Shown: piece by piece, positions 53,764 to 63,700 of the stretch
How the letters are laid out: each line of letters opens with the position of its first letter
How positions within the stretch are numbered: position 1 is the stretch's first letter
DNA from: Planctomycetota bacterium
GTDB taxonomy: Bacteria; Planctomycetota; UBA1135; GCA-002686595
NCBI GenBank assembly: GCA_028823345.1
Contig: JAPKBR010000010.1
Coordinates: forward strand, 25,789-89,788
Length of the DNA stretch: 64,000 bases
Direction: 5' to 3'
Position numbers and translations under genes: made by a program
The notes under the pieces: generated by a model
Database searches by the model: none
What the model was told of the DNA's origin: nothing
The model's input: the letters and a program-made list of their open reading frames with translations, nothing else

Positions 53764-53957
53764 GGGGCCCAGGGTAGCGAGCGGAGGCAAGGGATTTGCT
53801 GGGCGACTTGCTTCGAATCGGGAGGATTGGCACTCGGAGGGAGGGCAGGCTCGTCTCAGGACGGTGCGCGGAGTTCCGGATGGGCGAATTGGACCCGGAG
53901 GATAGGGGGGAGCGTATAATGAGGGCCCAAGCGGTTCGCCCATGACCCTGGAATCCA

Positions 53958-54614
53958 ATGCTCTCGTTCCTGCCCACAGCCACCACCATCCCCCTCAAGG
54001 TCTTTTGTCTCGGTGCCCATGCGGATGATTTGGAAATCGGCGCTGGTGGGACCTTGAGGCGCATTTTGGAGGAGCGGCCGGTGGAACTTTGTTGGGTGGT
54101 GGCGTCCGCCGATGGATCCCGCGCGGAGGAGGCCCATGCAAGCGCGACGGCCATGACAGCAGCCGCTGTCCGTTGTGAGGTCCACGTTTGGGATTTGAAC
54201 GAAAACCTGTTCCCAGCTCAGCTCGGGGATTTGAAGTCCAGGCTTTGGGAGTTGCAGAAGACTTTCACCCCAGACCTGGTCCTTTCCCATCATCTGGAGG
54301 ATCGTCATCAGGATCACCGCACCTGCGCCGAGGTTATTTGGCAGACCTTTCGCGATCAACCGGTGCTGGAGTTTGAGATTGCCAAGTTCGAAGGGGATCT
54401 GGGCCAGCCGTCGGTGTTTGTGCCCCTGAGTGCCGATCAAATGGAAGGCAAGCTGCAACACTTAGAGGCCCACTTCCCCAGTCAAGCGGGGCGCCCTTGG
54501 TTTGACGCGGATGCCTTTCGGGCCCTTGCGCGCCTGCGAGGCGTGGAATGCAATTCACCGAGCGGTTACGCTGAGGCTTTTACGGCCCGCAAGCTGACCC
54601 TCGACTTTACCTAG
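53958..54614 (+). CDS. PIG-L/LmbE-family deacetylase
   Basis: 218 residues. Zinc-binding FCLGAHADDLEIGAGGTL (H21, D23, D24) and a second site HHLEDRHQDHR. This family removes N-acetyl groups from GlcNAc-linked substrates. In a sugar-modification cluster it probably deacetylates a nucleotide sugar or polymer unit, as a step before other modifications (inference). Starts divergently from the C-methyltransferase gene; the SDR gene follows 29 bp downstream. Confidence 0.88.
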   Translation: MLSFLPTATTIPLKVFCLGAHADDLEIGAGGTLRRILEERPVELCWVVASADGSRAEEAHASATAMTAAAVRCEVHVWDLNENLFPAQLGDLKSRLWELQKTFTPDLVLSHHLEDRHQDHRTCAEVIWQTFRDQPVLEFEIAKFEGDLGQPSVFVPLSADQMEGKLQHLEAHFPSQAGRPWFDADAFRALARLRGVECNSPSGYAEAFTARKLTLDFT

Positions 54615-54643
54615 ATACTTTATAACCGCTTTCTCGCTTCACC

Positions 54644-55669
54644 ATGCGTGTACTCGTCACTGGCAACTCCGGCTATGTGGGCCAAGTCTTGGTCCCCCTT
54701 CTTCTTGATGCGGGTCATGAGGTTCGCGGCCTCGACACGGGTTTCTTTGAGGGCGGCCAATTTTTGCCTGCTCCTTCTATAGAGCAACGCGCTTTGGACA
54801 TTCGCGACATCAAGCCCGAGCATCTCGAGGGCATCGACGCCATTGTCTTCCTCGCGGCCCTATCCAATGATGCGCTGGGTGATTTGGACCCTGCCCTGAC
54901 TCACCAGATCAACGGAGATGCCACAGTGAATTGTGCGCGGGCGGCCAAGGAGGCCGGGGTGAAACGCTTTGTATTCAGTTCCTCTTGCAGCCTATACGGC
55001 AAGAGCGGCGATGACATCCTGACCGAGGATGCGGTGATGAATCCCCAGACGCCCTACGGGGAATCGAAGATCAACGTGGAACGCAAGTTGATGGAATTGG
55101 CCGGGGATGGGTTCTCGCCCACCTACATGCGCAATGCCACTGCCTATGGGGTATCGCCAAGTCTGCGTATTGACTTGGTGGTCAATAATTTGACCGGGTA
55201 TGCCCTGACTACCGGCGAGGTGCGCTTGCAATCTGATGGCACCCCTTGGCGCCCTCTCGTGCATGTAGAGGACATTGGCCGTGCTATGGTTGCTGTCCTC
55301 GACGCGCCGGTGGAGGTGATCCATAACCAAGCATTCAACGTGGGTATCACCGAGGAGAATTACCGCATCCGGGAGGTGGCCGAAATGGTTGCCAAAGCGG
55401 TGGAGGGGAGTGAGCTTGGCTTTGCCGATGGTGCGGGCCCTGACAAGCGCGACTACCGGGTGAACTTTGACAAGATCAAGCGTGAACTTCCCGGCTTCAA
55501 GCCCCAGTGGACTGTGGAAAAAGGCATCGTCCAGCTACGGGAAGCTTATCTTGCCGAGGGTTTGACAAGGGAAGACCTTCTCTCGGAACGCTACCTCCGC
55601 ATCAAGACGATCCTGAGGCACAAGGCCGAGGACCGGTTGGATGGGGGATTGCGCTGGACGACGGGCTAG
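54644..55669 (+). CDS. NAD-dependent sugar epimerase/dehydratase (extended SDR)
   Basis: 341 residues. NAD site VTGNSGYVG (residues 5-13), Ser in FSSSCSLYG (about 111-119), catalytic Y138 and K142 in PYGESK, and RPLVHVEDIGRAMVAVL, all typical of extended SDRs acting on NDP-sugars (GalE/RmlB superfamily). The first glycine loop reads GNSGYVG with Asn where Gly is common. Exact reaction unknown. Same strand as the deacetylase. The stop overlaps the convergent nucleotidyltransferase gene by 4 bp. Confidence 0.87.
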   Translation: MRVLVTGNSGYVGQVLVPLLLDAGHEVRGLDTGFFEGGQFLPAPSIEQRALDIRDIKPEHLEGIDAIVFLAALSNDALGDLDPALTHQINGDATVNCARAAKEAGVKRFVFSSSCSLYGKSGDDILTEDAVMNPQTPYGESKINVERKLMELAGDGFSPTYMRNATAYGVSPSLRIDLVVNNLTGYALTTGEVRLQSDGTPWRPLVHVEDIGRAMVAVLDAPVEVIHNQAFNVGITEENYRIREVAEMVAKAVEGSELGFADGAGPDKRDYRVNFDKIKRELPGFKPQWTVEKGIVQLREAYLAEGLTREDLLSERYLRIKTILRHKAEDRLDGGLRWTTG

Positions 55670-56442
55670 TCCCGGTGCCAGACCTGCCAGGGCGCGTTGC
55701 CGCGCTCGTGCATCTCGTTGAGGACCATGCGGTCCTTGAAGGTATCCATGTTTTGCCAAAACCCTGTGTGGCGCACGGAGATCAGAGCCTGTTTTTCGAT
55801 CAAGCGCGCGAAGGCCTCGATGACGAGCTCCTCTCCTTCTTGGAGATAGTCGAAGATCTCGTTGCGCAGGGCAAAGCAGCCCCCATTGATCCAGAGGTCG
55901 GCGTTCTTGCTCTCTAGGATCCCCTGAACCTTGCCGTCATGATCGGTCTTTGTGACGTGAAAGCTCATGGGGGGCGGCACAGTTATGAAGCCCGCTACCG
56001 CGTCGGAATCTTCCACGGTCGAAATCAGTTTAGGCAGCTGGAAATCGGTCAGGTTGTCGCTGTAGTTTGCGAGGAACATCTCTTCCCCGTCCAGATGTTC
56101 ACGCACTCGGCGCAGACGCTCACCAATGCAGGAGTCGTAACCCGTGTCTACAAAGGTGATCTTCCAGTCCTCTAGATCCGAGGCCAGCATATGGGGCCGT
56201 TCATCACCGTTCAGCACAAAGTCATTGGAGATGAACTCCTGGTAGTCCACGAAGTAGCGCTTGATCACGTCCGCCTTGTAGCCGAGGCAAAGGATGAAAT
56301 CCTTATGGCCAAAGGAGGCGTAGTACTTCATTACGTGCCAGAGGATCGGCCGGTAACCGATCTCGACCATAGGTTTGGGAATGGAGTCCGAGTAATCGCG
56401 TAGGCGCATGCCCAGCCCTCCGCAGAAAAGAACGACTTTCAT
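55666..56442 (-). CDS. Sugar-1-phosphate nucleotidyltransferase (glucose-1-phosphate cytidylyltransferase-like)
   Basis: 258 residues from the ATG at 56442, where it overlaps the upstream stop by 4 bp (ATGA). Signature FCGGLGMRLRDYSDSIPKPMVEIG with the activating Arg (13) and Lys (23); LGYKADVIKRYF, then FLANYSDNLTDF (metal Asp), SKNADLWINGGCFALR and HTGFWQNMDTFKDR. Length and these blocks match RfbF-type cytidylyltransferases that make CDP-glucose. It probably starts the activated-sugar pathway used by the neighbouring C-methyltransferases. Other NTP preference is possible. Confidence 0.85.
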   Translation of the reverse strand: MKVVLFCGGLGMRLRDYSDSIPKPMVEIGYRPILWHVMKYYASFGHKDFILCLGYKADVIKRYFVDYQEFISNDFVLNGDERPHMLASDLEDWKITFVDTGYDSCIGERLRRVREHLDGEEMFLANYSDNLTDFQLPKLISTVEDSDAVAGFITVPPPMSFHVTKTDHDGKVQGILESKNADLWINGGCFALRNEIFDYLQEGEELVIEAFARLIEKQALISVRHTGFWQNMDTFKDRMVLNEMHERGNAPWQVWHRD

Positions 56443-57674
56443 GATGTTGGCTTGACCTCGGTCATAGTGGGGATGGGGACGACGAAACGCGTGCCCTGGG
56501 TCATCATAGGGGATAGTTGGGTGGTGATTTCGCGCTGCAGGTTCCAGGGCAGGATCATGACCCAATCGGGTTTGGCCTCTTCGAGGGCTTCCACCGGGCG
56601 AATTGGGATGTGAGTTCCAGGGGTGTAGCGGCCGTGTTTGTAGGGGTTCCGGTCCACTGCGAACTCGATCAGGTCCCCGCGAATGCCGCAGTAGTTGAGC
56701 AAGGTATTGCCCTTTCCTGGGGCGCCATAGGCGACGACTTTCTCGCCCCGATCGCGGGCCTCGATCAGAAATTTGAGGGTGGAGCGCTTGGATGCTTCAA
56801 CTCGGGGCTGGAATCCACTGTAGCCGTCGATGTGATGCAGACCTTCTTTTTTTTCCGTGGTCAATAGTTCGTCGACTCGGGATTCACGTTCGTGACTCGC
56901 GGCTTTGTGGCAGAGAAAAACCCGCAGGGAACCCCCATGGGAGGGAAGCTCTTGCACGTCAAAGATTCGCAGGCCATGGCTCGTAGCGATGGTCTGTACC
57001 GTAAGTAGGGATAGGTAGGAAAAGTGCTCGTGGTAGATCGTGTCGTATTGGCACTCATCGATCAGTCGCGAGAGGTGTGGGAACTCATAGGTGATCACGC
57101 CTGTGGGTGCCAAGAGGTGCGCCGCCCCCGCCACGAAATCATTGATGTCGGGTACATGGGCCAGCACGTTGTTGGCGGTGATCAGGTCGGCGGGTCCGCG
57201 TTGCTTGCGCACCTCGCTGGCGGTCTTAATGCCGAAGAATTTGACCAAGGACTCGACACCTACTTTCTTGGCCGCTTCTGCCACATTGCCAGAGGGCTCA
57301 ATCCCCAGGCACGGGATGCCGGCCTTCACAAAGTTGCGCAGCAGATAGCCGTCGTTGGAGGCGAGCTCTACGGCAAAGCTGTCCCGGTCCAAGTCGAAGC
57401 GCTCGGTCATGGCCGTGCAATAATCGGAAGCATGCTCGAGCCAGCTGTCCGAGAAAGAGCTGAAGTAGGCGTAGTCGTCGAAGATCTCCGTAGCTGGGAG
57501 GCATTCGGGGATTTGTACCAGCAGGCATTTAGCGCAAACGCGTACGTGGAGCGGGTAGAAGGTTTCGCCCTGGTGAAGTTGTTCCTCCTTCAGGAACGAC
57601 TCGCAGGGTGGGCTAGAACCCAAGTTCACAAAAGTGTGTTCAAGGGGCGTGTTGCAAAAGCGACAGTGGAGCAT
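56439..57674 (-). CDS. NDP-hexose C-methyltransferase-type protein
   Basis: 411 residues. N-terminal zinc site CRFCNTPL and CAKCLLVQ, SAM motif VELASNDGYLLRNF, NNVLAHVPDINDF, YHEHFSYLSL and C-terminal GAPGKGNTLLNYCG, the complete architecture of TylC3-like sugar C-3 methyltransferases. Nothing is missing compared with the family. Translationally coupled (4-bp overlap) to the nucleotidyltransferase downstream and 9 bp downstream of the next paralog gene, so three genes form one minus-strand operon for a branched sugar (inference). Confidence 0.88.
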   Translation of the reverse strand: MLHCRFCNTPLEHTFVNLGSSPPCESFLKEEQLHQGETFYPLHVRVCAKCLLVQIPECLPATEIFDDYAYFSSFSDSWLEHASDYCTAMTERFDLDRDSFAVELASNDGYLLRNFVKAGIPCLGIEPSGNVAEAAKKVGVESLVKFFGIKTASEVRKQRGPADLITANNVLAHVPDINDFVAGAAHLLAPTGVITYEFPHLSRLIDECQYDTIYHEHFSYLSLLTVQTIATSHGLRIFDVQELPSHGGSLRVFLCHKAASHERESRVDELLTTEKKEGLHHIDGYSGFQPRVEASKRSTLKFLIEARDRGEKVVAYGAPGKGNTLLNYCGIRGDLIEFAVDRNPYKHGRYTPGTHIPIRPVEALEEAKPDWVMILPWNLQREITTQLSPMMTQGTRFVVPIPTMTEVKPTS

Positions 57675-57683
57675 GGAATCAGT

Positions 57684-58838
57684 TCAGGCGATGCAGATTT
57701 CGGGGTTCAAGCCAAGTTTGGCGAGGTCACTGCGGATTTCTTCTTCGTAGACCGGATTCATGACGATGACCATTTCCGGCTGGTAGTCCACCAGATCGCT
57801 GGGGGGTGAGATCTTGTGTCCGGATCCCGCCGCATGGAAGCCATACTTGCGCGGGTTCAGGTCGATCACCTTGCCGATGTAGTTGCCCGGATCGGCAATG
57901 TTGAGGAACATGATGCCCCGCGCGCCAGCCCCCCAAAGGGCGATGCGCTGTCCAGCCGCTTGGCGTTGTGCGAGATCCTCTTTCCAGCTCTTGAGGCGAC
58001 CTTTCCAGGCACCTCGCCAGTAGGCCAAATCCGAGTCCTCGGATTGCGAGCGTACTCTTGCAGCGGGGTTTGGTTTGCCCGTGGCCGAAATGAAGAGCCC
58101 GTTAAAGGTGGTCTCCATTCCCGTAACCTCGTAGCCCGCCTTTTCCATAATCAGCCCGAGAGTTTGTTCGGTGAAGTAGGAACGGTGTTCGTAGATCACC
58201 TCCCAAGGGGTGCCGCCTTTGTACATGAACGTGGCGCTTGGCACTTCGATCACGCAAGGAACGGGCTTTGGAGCGAGTGATTCGCGGATCAGGGTCAGAA
58301 AAGCCACGGGGTCCGTGACGTGTTCAAGAACTTGCCGGGAGATGACCAGGTCAGGATCAAAGGCGCGCAGTTGTGGAGCCGTTGCGGCGTCTAGGGATTC
58401 GGGCAGGACCTGGACCCGTCCATCCGCCAGGACTGGTTCTCGGTTGAGTTTCCAGGATGGTTCGATTCCCAAGCCCGCGGCTGCGCCGGCATTAACGGCT
58501 AGCTCAAGGAACTCTCCGTCGCCGCAACCGATTTCAGCGATTCGAGGGGCCGCGGCAGGCGCCCCAGCGACCACATGTTTGGCGTAGTCCTTGAGATAGC
58601 CGCTGAAGGTGTGGCTGAAGCTGAGTGAGTTCTCGTAACCCTCTTGGTATTCAATCAAGTCCGGATCGAAATCTGAGTTGAACAGCAGGCCTGTGCCGGA
58701 TTCCTCGATCAGATTCAGGGTGCCCCGTGGGCACCCGCGTGCGCCTTCGAGGCTGTCCCACAAAAGACAAGCCAAGGAGGGCAGGGCGGCGAAGGCCATT
58801 GCGGAATCTGGGCGGGATGTGTTTTTGGGGGAGGTCAT
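57684..58838 (-). CDS. Sugar C-methyltransferase paralog with eroded zinc site
   Basis: 384 residues. SAM motif IAEIGCGDGEFLELAV, SRQVLEHVTDP, YEHRSYFTEQTL and a C-terminal IALWGAGARGIMFLN ... VMNPVYEEEIRSDL. It aligns through its length with the protein at 52552-53763, but where that protein has the second Cys pair (LATCDTCGLLWN) this one reads LIEESGTGLLFN, and the first CPxC is also absent. The N-terminal zinc site is therefore lost, so substrate handling may differ. First gene of the minus-strand operon; it starts 181 bp from the divergent flippase. Confidence 0.82.
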   Translation of the reverse strand: MTSPKNTSRPDSAMAFAALPSLACLLWDSLEGARGCPRGTLNLIEESGTGLLFNSDFDPDLIEYQEGYENSLSFSHTFSGYLKDYAKHVVAGAPAAAPRIAEIGCGDGEFLELAVNAGAAAGLGIEPSWKLNREPVLADGRVQVLPESLDAATAPQLRAFDPDLVISRQVLEHVTDPVAFLTLIRESLAPKPVPCVIEVPSATFMYKGGTPWEVIYEHRSYFTEQTLGLIMEKAGYEVTGMETTFNGLFISATGKPNPAARVRSQSEDSDLAYWRGAWKGRLKSWKEDLAQRQAAGQRIALWGAGARGIMFLNIADPGNYIGKVIDLNPRKYGFHAAGSGHKISPPSDLVDYQPEMVIVMNPVYEEEIRSDLAKLGLNPEICIA

Positions 58839-59019
58839 GTGGGAGCTTACGATTCGAAGGAGTGTTCGAGTTGATGGGAGACTCCCGGGGTTGCGGTCAT
58901 CATCTTATCAAAGTCCCACGGGAGATTCCTTCCGGGGGAAAAGCACGGGGAATCATGTTCCAATTGAGGAATGCCCCTCACTTGCCTGAGAGGCGATGTA
59001 TAGATGTATACTTGGCCCG

Positions 59020-60501
59020 ATGACGACCCCTCGACAAGGATCTCTTCGCTCCGCAGCTAGGTTCAGCTCCCTCGGTAGGGGGGCGACGATTGTGATTCGC
59101 TATGTGGTTCTCTTGCACGTGGTGCAAATCCTCGATCCCGTGGCCGTGGGGATTTTTGAAGCGGCTCTGATTGTCGGGGGGGTCTTGGACATCTTGGTGG
59201 ATTTGGGGCTCGGCCAGGCGGTGATCCAGCGCAAAGAACTCTCCCGTGGGTTCGTGTCCACCATGTTTTGGCTGCAGTTCGGCGTTTCGGCGGCGCTTTG
59301 GGCTGCCTTGACGTTTCTGTCTTATCCCATAGCGACCGTACTCGGTTCTCGGGATGCTGCGCCCCTCCTGCAAATCATCGCCTGGGGATTTCCCCTATTG
59401 GCTCTTGGGGCGATTCAGTCGCGGCTCCTGATGAGGGATCTGCGCTTTGGCGGCGTGGCTCTTGGAGAGTTTGCGTCTTCACTGGGTTACGGGGTTGTGG
59501 TTTTTGGTTTCTTGAAAGAGAACCCCAAACCGGAAATGTTGGCCTGGGCGATAGTTGTCTCCTATGGCGCACGTACGGTGGTTTGGTGGATCGCCCAACG
59601 GGAGTGGCGCCCGTCGTTCATTTTCCGCATGAAATATGTGCGTGAGGTCTCGAGTTTTTCCCTGAACCTTCTTGGGTCTTCGGTGGGAACATATCTACTC
59701 CAGCGTTTGGATCACCTACTCATTTTGACCTTTGCGGGGGAGGCGGCCCTCGGAATCTACGGTTTAGCCAAACGGCTGATTCTGCGCCCTGCACGCATGT
59801 TAGCGCCACTTGTTGCGGGAGTATTGATGCCGGCCCTGGCGCGCATCCAAGGCGATTTTCAGGGTATGCGGCGGCTCTATGCCCGCGGGTTGGGAGGTAC
59901 CGTGATCGCGGTGTTCCCGGGCCTCGTGGGCATCGCGTTGGTCGTGCCTTGGCTAATGGCGCTCAACAGTAAACCCGAGTGGGCCGAAGTGAGATGGGTT
60001 GTGGTGGCCTTGTTGCCCTACGCTTTGCTCTACACCGTGTTGTCCAGCGTCGGTTCCATTTTTGTGTCACTCAAGAAAACGGATCTCATGCTGCGCGTGA
60101 ATCTGGGAACCAGCGCTGCTTGCCTCGCTGTGCAGGCAGTGCTCGTCCTTGTTTTTCGTGACCGCGGTGGGGCAGAGATCGGGACCATCTTGGCAGCTGG
60201 GTCTTCGGTGACCATGCTCCTGCTAGCGCCCTGGGCATTGCGCACGGCCTTGAATTTGATCGGGATGAGCCTTGGCGATGCCCTGCGCCCTTTGGTCTCA
60301 ACTATGCTGGCGACCCTGGGAATGGCCGGGGCGGTGCTCGGCGCACATGCCCTCCTCGGGCCGGGATTAGGTCCCAAGCTGGCCTTGGCGGCAGATGTGA
60401 TCATCGGTGCTGCCTCCTACGGGGCCTTGGTTTGGTGGTTGCAGCCACCAGCATTGGCTGACCTTGCGGCCTTTGTGGGCATGAAGATAAAGCCTCGCTG
60501 A
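59020..60501 (+). CDS. Polysaccharide flippase (Wzx-like, MOP superfamily)
   Basis: 493 residues from the ATG at 59020 (the frame opens 24 bp earlier). About 12-14 TM helices. The start RSAARFSSLGRGATIVIRYVVL and the LGIYGLAKRLILRPARML block, with the usual LAPLVAGVLMPALARIQGD loop, fit the polysaccharide-transport (WzxC/TuaB-like) branch. It should flip lipid-linked sugar units across the inner membrane for the Wza/Wzz system at 49.5-52.5 kb. No polymerase (Wzy) or initiating transferase is visible in the window. Confidence 0.88.
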   Translation: MTTPRQGSLRSAARFSSLGRGATIVIRYVVLLHVVQILDPVAVGIFEAALIVGGVLDILVDLGLGQAVIQRKELSRGFVSTMFWLQFGVSAALWAALTFLSYPIATVLGSRDAAPLLQIIAWGFPLLALGAIQSRLLMRDLRFGGVALGEFASSLGYGVVVFGFLKENPKPEMLAWAIVVSYGARTVVWWIAQREWRPSFIFRMKYVREVSSFSLNLLGSSVGTYLLQRLDHLLILTFAGEAALGIYGLAKRLILRPARMLAPLVAGVLMPALARIQGDFQGMRRLYARGLGGTVIAVFPGLVGIALVVPWLMALNSKPEWAEVRWVVVALLPYALLYTVLSSVGSIFVSLKKTDLMLRVNLGTSAACLAVQAVLVLVFRDRGGAEIGTILAAGSSVTMLLLAPWALRTALNLIGMSLGDALRPLVSTMLATLGMAGAVLGAHALLGPGLGPKLALAADVIIGAASYGALVWWLQPPALADLAAFVGMKIKPR

Positions 60502-60738
60502 AGGGGTTCGAGTAGGTTTTCTGTGGAGCGGATGGGGAGGGGCCTGCTTGCGAGGGTGCTGGGGGCAGGTTTTGGATTTGCCGGCGATTCTCAATATGAG
60601 ATAGCGCCCTGACTCAATATGCGATTTCCTTTTTTAGGCTACAATCTGGACCAATCTGGTCGGACCTTGAGCGCTGCACAGGGGCCCGCCAGCACCCTAT
60701 TCTAGAGGGAGCTTTTTAGGGCTATCGTTCGGCCCCGC

Positions 60739-60776
60739 AAGCCCCCTCCCTACGCCTCTCGCTAAGGGGCTTTTTT
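60739..60776 (+). terminator. Terminator/attenuator hairpin that also covers the ribosome binding site of the Calx-beta gene
   Basis: AAGCCCC (60739-60745) pairs with GGGGCTT (60766-60772) across a 20-nt loop and is followed by more Ts up to 60776, two bases before the ATG at 60778. The 3' arm contains AAGGGG (60764-60769), the only Shine-Dalgarno-like sequence, 8 nt before the ATG. The rest of the 276-bp gap from 60502 has a TACAAT box (60640-60645) but no clear -35. Confidence 0.6.
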
Positions 60777-60777
60777 C

Positions 60778-63700
60778 ATGTGTCGCTCCGCTCAATCCCT
60801 ACTCGCCCGCGTCCTGATCGCGGGACTCCTGGCCTTCTTTGGTCACTCGGCGCTCGCCCAGTGCCCCGAGTCGAATTTTTGCACTTCGGGCCCTTCCTCG
60901 CTGGGGGTGCCCGCTTTGATGAGCTCCAATGGGGCTTGCGGTCTTCTCGGAAATACACTCGAGCTTCGCGCGGGACCCGTTCCCAATAGCTCGGGCCAAT
61001 TCTACGTGGCTACCGCTTGGGCTAACGGCGGGCAAGGCACCAGTTTTCCCAACGGGACTACCCTGTGTGTGAATTTCGCCAATGCCGCCAGCACGGGGCC
61101 CCAGCAGATTGTAAACAACCAGCTGGTCCATCAAGCGAACTTCAACGCGAGCCATTTCAGTGCGATCGGCATCGGTACCACATTGTACTTTCAGGCCAGT
61201 TACACGGACCCGGGGCAGGCGGTCAGTAGCAACTTTAGTGATGGTTTGCAGATTACCTTCCAACAGGAGACGAGTCCGAGCATTGGCTTTCAAGGGACAT
61301 CATCCTCGGCGATCGAATCCATCGGCACTGCCTCCATTGGTATGCAGGTATCCAGTGCATCTGGTCTGCCCATCAGCGTGGAGGTGCAGTACTCGGGCAG
61401 TGCGACTCGTGGAGTCGATTTCAACGGACCGGATAGCCTGACCCTGTCCCCGGGGCAGACCGTCTTAAATCTCGATATCCAGGTGCTTTCCGATGCTCTT
61501 TATGAGTTCGACGAGCAGGTCGTGATTGACTTGATTGGCGTGACTAACGCTCAGCCGGGCTCGTTGCTGCAGCATGTCTTGACCCTGACTAACGACGATC
61601 CACAGCCCACAGTCGAGTTCCAAAGTGCCACATCCAGCTCGGCTGAGAGCGAGGCTGGGGACTCGGTGGGGGTGATGATGAGCGCGCCCTCAGGGATCGC
61701 CCTTGAATTGCCCTATACCCTTTCTGGCACAGCGCTTTTGGGGCTGGATTACACCGATCCCGGAGGTGGGCTGCTGACGATTCCTGCGGGGGTCACTTTC
61801 GCCTCGTTGCCTCTGACTTGGGTTGCTGACGGGTTGGATGAACCCACAGAAACCATTGCTATTCAGCTCGGGACGCCGGTCAATGGCACCTTGGGCACTC
61901 AGCAGGACCATGTTTTGTCCCTGTTGGATTCGGATCCTGAGCCCACCGTGAGCTTTGTGGTTGGGAGCTCGTCCCATCTGGAAAACGCAGGGTCCGTGTC
62001 TGTCCAGATTCAGCTTTCGCAGCCCTCGGGATTCGACATCAGCGTGCCTTTCAGCATTTCGGGAAGCGCTACTCAAGGGGCGGACTTTGGGGTGAGCCCA
62101 TCTCCCATGACGCTGCTCGCTGGTACCACCAGCGTGGAAGTCCTCATTGCGCTCAGTGACGACTTACTCGACGAAGCAGACGAGACCGTCGTATTGACCC
62201 TGGGTGCCGCGAGCCACGCGGTGTTGGGTGCTCCGACCGTGCATGTATTGAGGATTGAAGACGATGACCTTCCCCCCCAGGTCCGTTTCTTACAAGCCTC
62301 CAGCTCAGAGACTGAAGGGACTACTGGTGATCGGGTCATCGGCTTGGAAATTACCAGTCTCTCCGGCTTGGATGTGAGCATCGAGCTTTCCTTGACCGGT
62401 ACCGCCAGCAACGGGGTGGACTATGTAGCTCCCGGGGGCACGGTTTTGATTTCTGCGGGCAGCTTGTCTGGGCAAGTTGTTCTGCCGGTCTTGGACGATG
62501 CTCTCGATGAGTTGGACGAGACCATCGAACTGAACCTGACCCTAGCTGTAAATGCCGTTCTCGGATCGCCAGCGGTTCACGTGCACACGATTCTTGACGA
62601 TGACGCGACGCCAACTCCGGGCTTTGTGCTGGCCAATTCAGACCTGAATGAGGGGCAAAGTGATTTGGTAGAGGTCAGTTTGACCGCCATTTCGGGTCTC
62701 GATGTGCCCTTTGCCCTTGGGGCCCGTGGCTCGGCGGTATCTGGCAGCGACTACACCCCGCTGGCGACCACTCATGTGATCCCCGCGGGCAGTTTGGTCT
62801 TGGGCGTTCCAGTCGAAACCCTGACCGATGGTTTGCATGAGGGGGACGAGACCATTGCGATCACGATTCCTGTGGGTGCGACTCCTGGTGCGGAGAGCCA
62901 TGCGCTCTTGATCCAAGATCAAGATGCACCTCCTGCTGTGCAGTTTGCGGCAGGGACCTCGGAGATTCGCGAGGACCATGGTGTCCTGGTGCTGCCGTTG
63001 GTTCTGTCAGGACCCAGCGCATTCGATCTGACACTGGTCTATGCCCTCTCGGGAGGTGCCCAGGAGGGAGCAGGCGGCGATTTCTTGGATCTGGGGCAAG
63101 GGGTCGTGACGATTTCAGCTTTCGAGACCACTGGGAAGATTGGCCTAGAAATCCTTCAGGACGGACTTTTTGAATACCGGGAGGACCTCGTGCTGGATCT
63201 GATGAGCGTCAACCCAGGCACCATCGGAGCCCTCTCGCAACATCTTGTGGCTCTTGTTGATGACGATTCAAAACCCCGGGTTTCGTTCGCCACCGCGGGG
63301 GCAAGCTACCTTGAGGGAGCAGGTGTGGTGAATGTGGACCTTGTGCTCGAGGGGCCGGCGTCCTTTGACCTGCCCGTCGCCTATACGTTCCAAGGCACCC
63401 TTTCCGAGGGTTTGGATTTCCAGATCCGTGGGGGCGGGATGGTCCGCATCCCTGCAGGGCAGTCCACCGCTTCTTTCCAGGTTGAGCTCTTGGGGGACTT
63501 GATCGACGAGCTCGATGAGGAGTTGGTTTTGCGCTTGATGCCCGGGGACGATGCGCTTATTGGAGATCAGCAAGAGTTCCTGTTGGTTGCCCTCGATGAT
63601 GACGCGCCTCCGGTGATTGCCTTTGACGCCGCGTCCGCTTCGGCTCTTGAGAGCGCTGGTTCCCAGTTAATTGGAATGAGTCTCAACGCGCCGTCCGGCT

